From positions 1-6,535 of the forward strand of contig CAKTTT010000135.1 in NCBI GenBank assembly GCA_934615635.1: a DNA stretch of 6,535 nt, read 5' to 3'. The translations under genes and the position numbers were made by a program. The notes below the pieces were generated by a model, which was not told the origin of the DNA, ran no database searches, and saw nothing but the letters and a program-made list of their open reading frames with translations. Below, piece after piece: positions 5,410 through 6,535 of this stretch (its first letter is position 1; every line of letters starts with the position of its first letter). The stretch comes from an uncultured Eubacteriales bacterium (GTDB taxonomy: Bacteria > Bacillota > Clostridia > Oscillospirales > Acutalibacteraceae).

Positions 5410-5462
5410 GACCGCCGGTTCGCTCTTTTGTGAAAACAACACGCGGTTCCCGGCCTGCAAAC

Positions 5463-5502
5463 GGGCGGACGAAGCAGCCCTGACGGCGCTTCAGTCCCGC
5501 CC
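5463..5502. repeat. Imperfect hairpin between coaX and the S-component gene
   Basis: A 13-nt arm (5463-5475) pairs with a 15-nt arm (5488-5502) with two single-base bulges, around a 12-nt loop. No U tract follows, so it is not a plain terminator. A weak 5-bp hairpin right at the end of coaX (5403-5415) followed by CTTTT at 5425-5429 could cause partial termination. The 174-nt gap is otherwise non-coding, and I could not match it to a known riboswitch. Confidence 0.4.
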
Positions 5503-5583
5503 GCGGCCGAGGGCGGCGTGAGCATATAGATAAAATCTGCGCTGTATCCGGCCTGCCGGAGCAGCAGCAAGGAGAGATGTCGC

Positions 5584-6237
5584 ATGTCCATGTCGAGAAA
5601 AAAAATCCTGTTTCTGGCCCAGTTCGCCCTGCTGCTGGCGATCGAACTGATCTTCTGCTTCACGCCGCTGGGCTCTATTCCCATCGTCCCCGGACTGGTA
5701 GTGGCCACCCTGGCCATGGTGCCGGTGGTAATCACCGCCATCCTGCTGGGCACCGGGGCCGGCGCCGCCATGGGCTTTGTCGCCGGTTTGTGCAGCTTCC
5801 TGGTGTGGTCCTTCATCACCCCCGCCCCCACCTCCTTCGTTTTCACCCCTATCCACAGCCTGCCCGGCGTTCCCCACAGCGGCTGGAGCCTGGTCATCTG
5901 CTTTGTTCCCCGGATCCTCACCGGCGTGGTGGCCGGGCTGTGCGCCTCCGCCTTCGGCCGCAGCAAGCACAAGGCGCTGCGCAGCGCGCCGGTGGCCTAC
6001 GGCGTCAGCGCCGCTCTGGGCAGCCTGACCAACACCTTCCTGGTGCTGGGCGGCGTCTATCTCTTTTTCGGGAAGGAATACGCCATCGCGGTGGAGCAGC
6101 CTTATGGCCTCCTTCTGGGAATTCTGGGCCTGTCGGTGCTTACCAACGGGATTCCGGAGGCCATCGTCGCCTTCCTCGCCTCGGTGGGCGTCTGCACACC
6201 GGTAAAAAGGGCGCTGAAAAAGGGCGGAGCCCTCTAA
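5584..6237 (+). CDS. ECF transporter S component, probably for pantothenate (PanT-like)
   Basis: The 217-residue integral membrane protein has about six hydrophobic helices (roughly 8-28, 33-55, 58-78, 100-121, 137-162 and 176-200) and a short basic C-terminus. This matches the size and topology of the substrate-binding S components of energy-coupling factor transporters. Helix 1 contains an AxxxA motif (A15, A19) of the kind that docks to the shared EcfT subunit. The segment TPAPTSFVFTPIHSLPG (79-95) followed by WSLVICFVPRILTGVVAG is close to what I know of the PanT-type S proteins. Placement after coaX supports pantothenate as the substrate, but this is inference; a riboflavin- or folate-type S component would share the fold. 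The ATPase (EcfA) and EcfT subunits are not in the window and would be shared from elsewhere, as in group II ECF systems. ATG 5584 is preferred to ATG 5590 because AAGGAG (5569-5574) is 9 nt upstream. Confidence 0.85.
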   Translation: MSMSRKKILFLAQFALLLAIELIFCFTPLGSIPIVPGLVVATLAMVPVVITAILLGTGAGAAMGFVAGLCSFLVWSFITPAPTSFVFTPIHSLPGVPHSGWSLVICFVPRILTGVVAGLCASAFGRSKHKALRSAPVAYGVSAALGSLTNTFLVLGGVYLFFGKEYAIAVEQPYGLLLGILGLSVLTNGIPEAIVAFLASVGVCTPVKRALKKGGAL

Positions 6238-6247
6238 CCCGTTTCCC

Positions 6248-6280
6248 AACGCCGCGGAATCGTCCGCGGCGTTTTCTTTT
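6248..6280 (+). terminator. Intrinsic terminator after the coaX/S-component genes
   Basis: A perfect 11-bp stem (6248-6258 with 6263-6273) with the tetraloop ATCG is followed by a T-rich tract (6272-6280, TTTTCTTTT apart from shared stem bases). It begins 10 nt after the stop codon of the S-component gene. Confidence 0.9.
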
Positions 6281-6357
6281 CCGGGGAATCCCTTTTAACC
6301 TAACTAGTTGGTTTAGGTATATTTCAAAATCGTTCGTCGATTTGACGGAAATAGGTA

Positions 6358-6403
6358 CAAGAAAAGGCACCACAGGATTTCTCGAAAATCTTGTGGTGCC
6401 TTT
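6358..6403 (-). terminator. Intrinsic terminator for a - strand gene entering from the right
   Basis: Arms 6363-6374 and 6392-6403 are a perfect 12-bp inverted repeat. A G-U pair and five more pairs extend the stem to 18 bp around the 5-nt loop 6381-6385. On the - strand it is followed by TTTTCTTG. It lies about 60 nt past the stop codon of the partial - strand reading frame at the window edge. Confidence 0.7.
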
Positions 6404-6463
6404 GGCTAAAGCTATCTGCATTCCTTCAGCAAGTGAAGCCGGTCTATATTGTATCAATTTGCC

Positions 6464-6535
6464 TTATACATGAGGAACACTTGTAATCCAGTCACCTAAC
6501 CCAATACCCTCGATGCTTACAATGCGGACCATATC
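6464..6535 (-). CDS. Possible C-terminal end of an unrecognised - strand gene
   Basis: Read from the right edge on the - strand, an open frame of 23 codons ends in TAA (6464-6466). Its last residues are VSIEGIGLGDWITSVPHV. The other two - strand frames close sooner. The strong - strand terminator about 60 nt downstream supports a real gene here. I do not recognise the family from so short a tail, and the surrounding DNA has only about 41% GC, unlike the rest of the window. Confidence 0.4.
   Translation of the reverse strand, partial: DMVRIVSIEGIGLGDWITSVPHV

Noticed and set aside
4534..5460. 308-codon open frame on the - strand opposite coaX
   Set aside because: It is a mirror of coaX caused by GC-biased codons. 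The translation is low-complexity and Gln/His/Gly-rich, with no start signal.
5491..6249. 252-codon open frame on the - strand opposite the S-component gene
   Set aside because: It is antisense to a clear membrane protein. The product is a run of Gly, Gln and Ala with no recognisable domain.
6302..6309. AACTAGTT palindrome as an attachment site or transposon end
   Set aside because: An 8-bp palindrome is too short to be meaningful alone, and no matching copy or target duplication is visible in the window. Kept only as part of the boundary observation.
5577..6473. 298-codon + frame starting 7 nt before the S-component start
   Set aside because: It is out of frame with the membrane protein and reads through the terminator at 6248-6280. 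The Shine-Dalgarno site is far too close to its ATG (5577).

Overview
The window looks like chromosomal DNA from a GC-rich member of the Clostridia, of the Oscillospiraceae/Ruminococcaceae type. This is inferred from strong AAGGAGG-like ribosome binding sites, a type III pantothenate kinase (CoaX), an ECF-transporter S component, small Cys-rich clostridial proteins, and genes packed into short operons ended by intrinsic terminators. I cannot assign a species. Most genes are strongly G/C-biased at wobble positions. Two parts are less GC-rich: the NUDIX gene (about 45-55% in the lines I counted) and the last ~235 bases (about 41%).

Layout, left to right. (1) Bases 2-940, + strand: the 3' part of a cyclase/kynurenine-formamidase-family gene, then a small membrane protein with a zinc ribbon, closed by a perfect 16-bp hairpin terminator (957-993). 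(2) Bases 1096-1719, - strand: a NUDIX hydrolase with its own near-consensus promoter. (3) Bases 1989-2348, - strand: a small protein that joins a ribbon-helix-helix DNA-binding segment to a cysteine-rich module. It lies between two - strand terminators and has a 10-bp tandem repeat in its promoter region. (4) Bases 2569-4468, - strand: a three-gene operon encoding an HD-domain phosphohydrolase, a membrane-anchored ComEC-like metallo-beta-lactamase-fold hydrolase and a DUF3006 protein, with a promoter upstream and a perfect 12-bp hairpin terminator downstream. (5) Bases 4642-6237, + strand, divergent from (4): coaX, then an ECF S component that is probably the pantothenate importer PanT, closed by an 11-bp hairpin terminator. 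(6) Bases 6281-6535: lower-GC DNA with a - strand terminator and the last 23 codons of an unrecognised - strand gene that enters from the right edge.

The clearest functional link is uptake of pantothenate (S component) followed by its phosphorylation (CoaX), the first step of coenzyme A synthesis. The HD/MBL/DUF3006 operon pairs two metal-dependent hydrolases of unknown substrate on opposite sides of the membrane. The RHH-Cys protein looks like a self-regulating, possibly metal- or redox-responsive, repressor. I see no CRISPR array, tRNA, rRNA or complete mobile element. No complete new system is demonstrable; the best candidates for novelty are the RHH-Cys protein with its tandem-repeat operator and the HD-MBL-DUF3006 operon.
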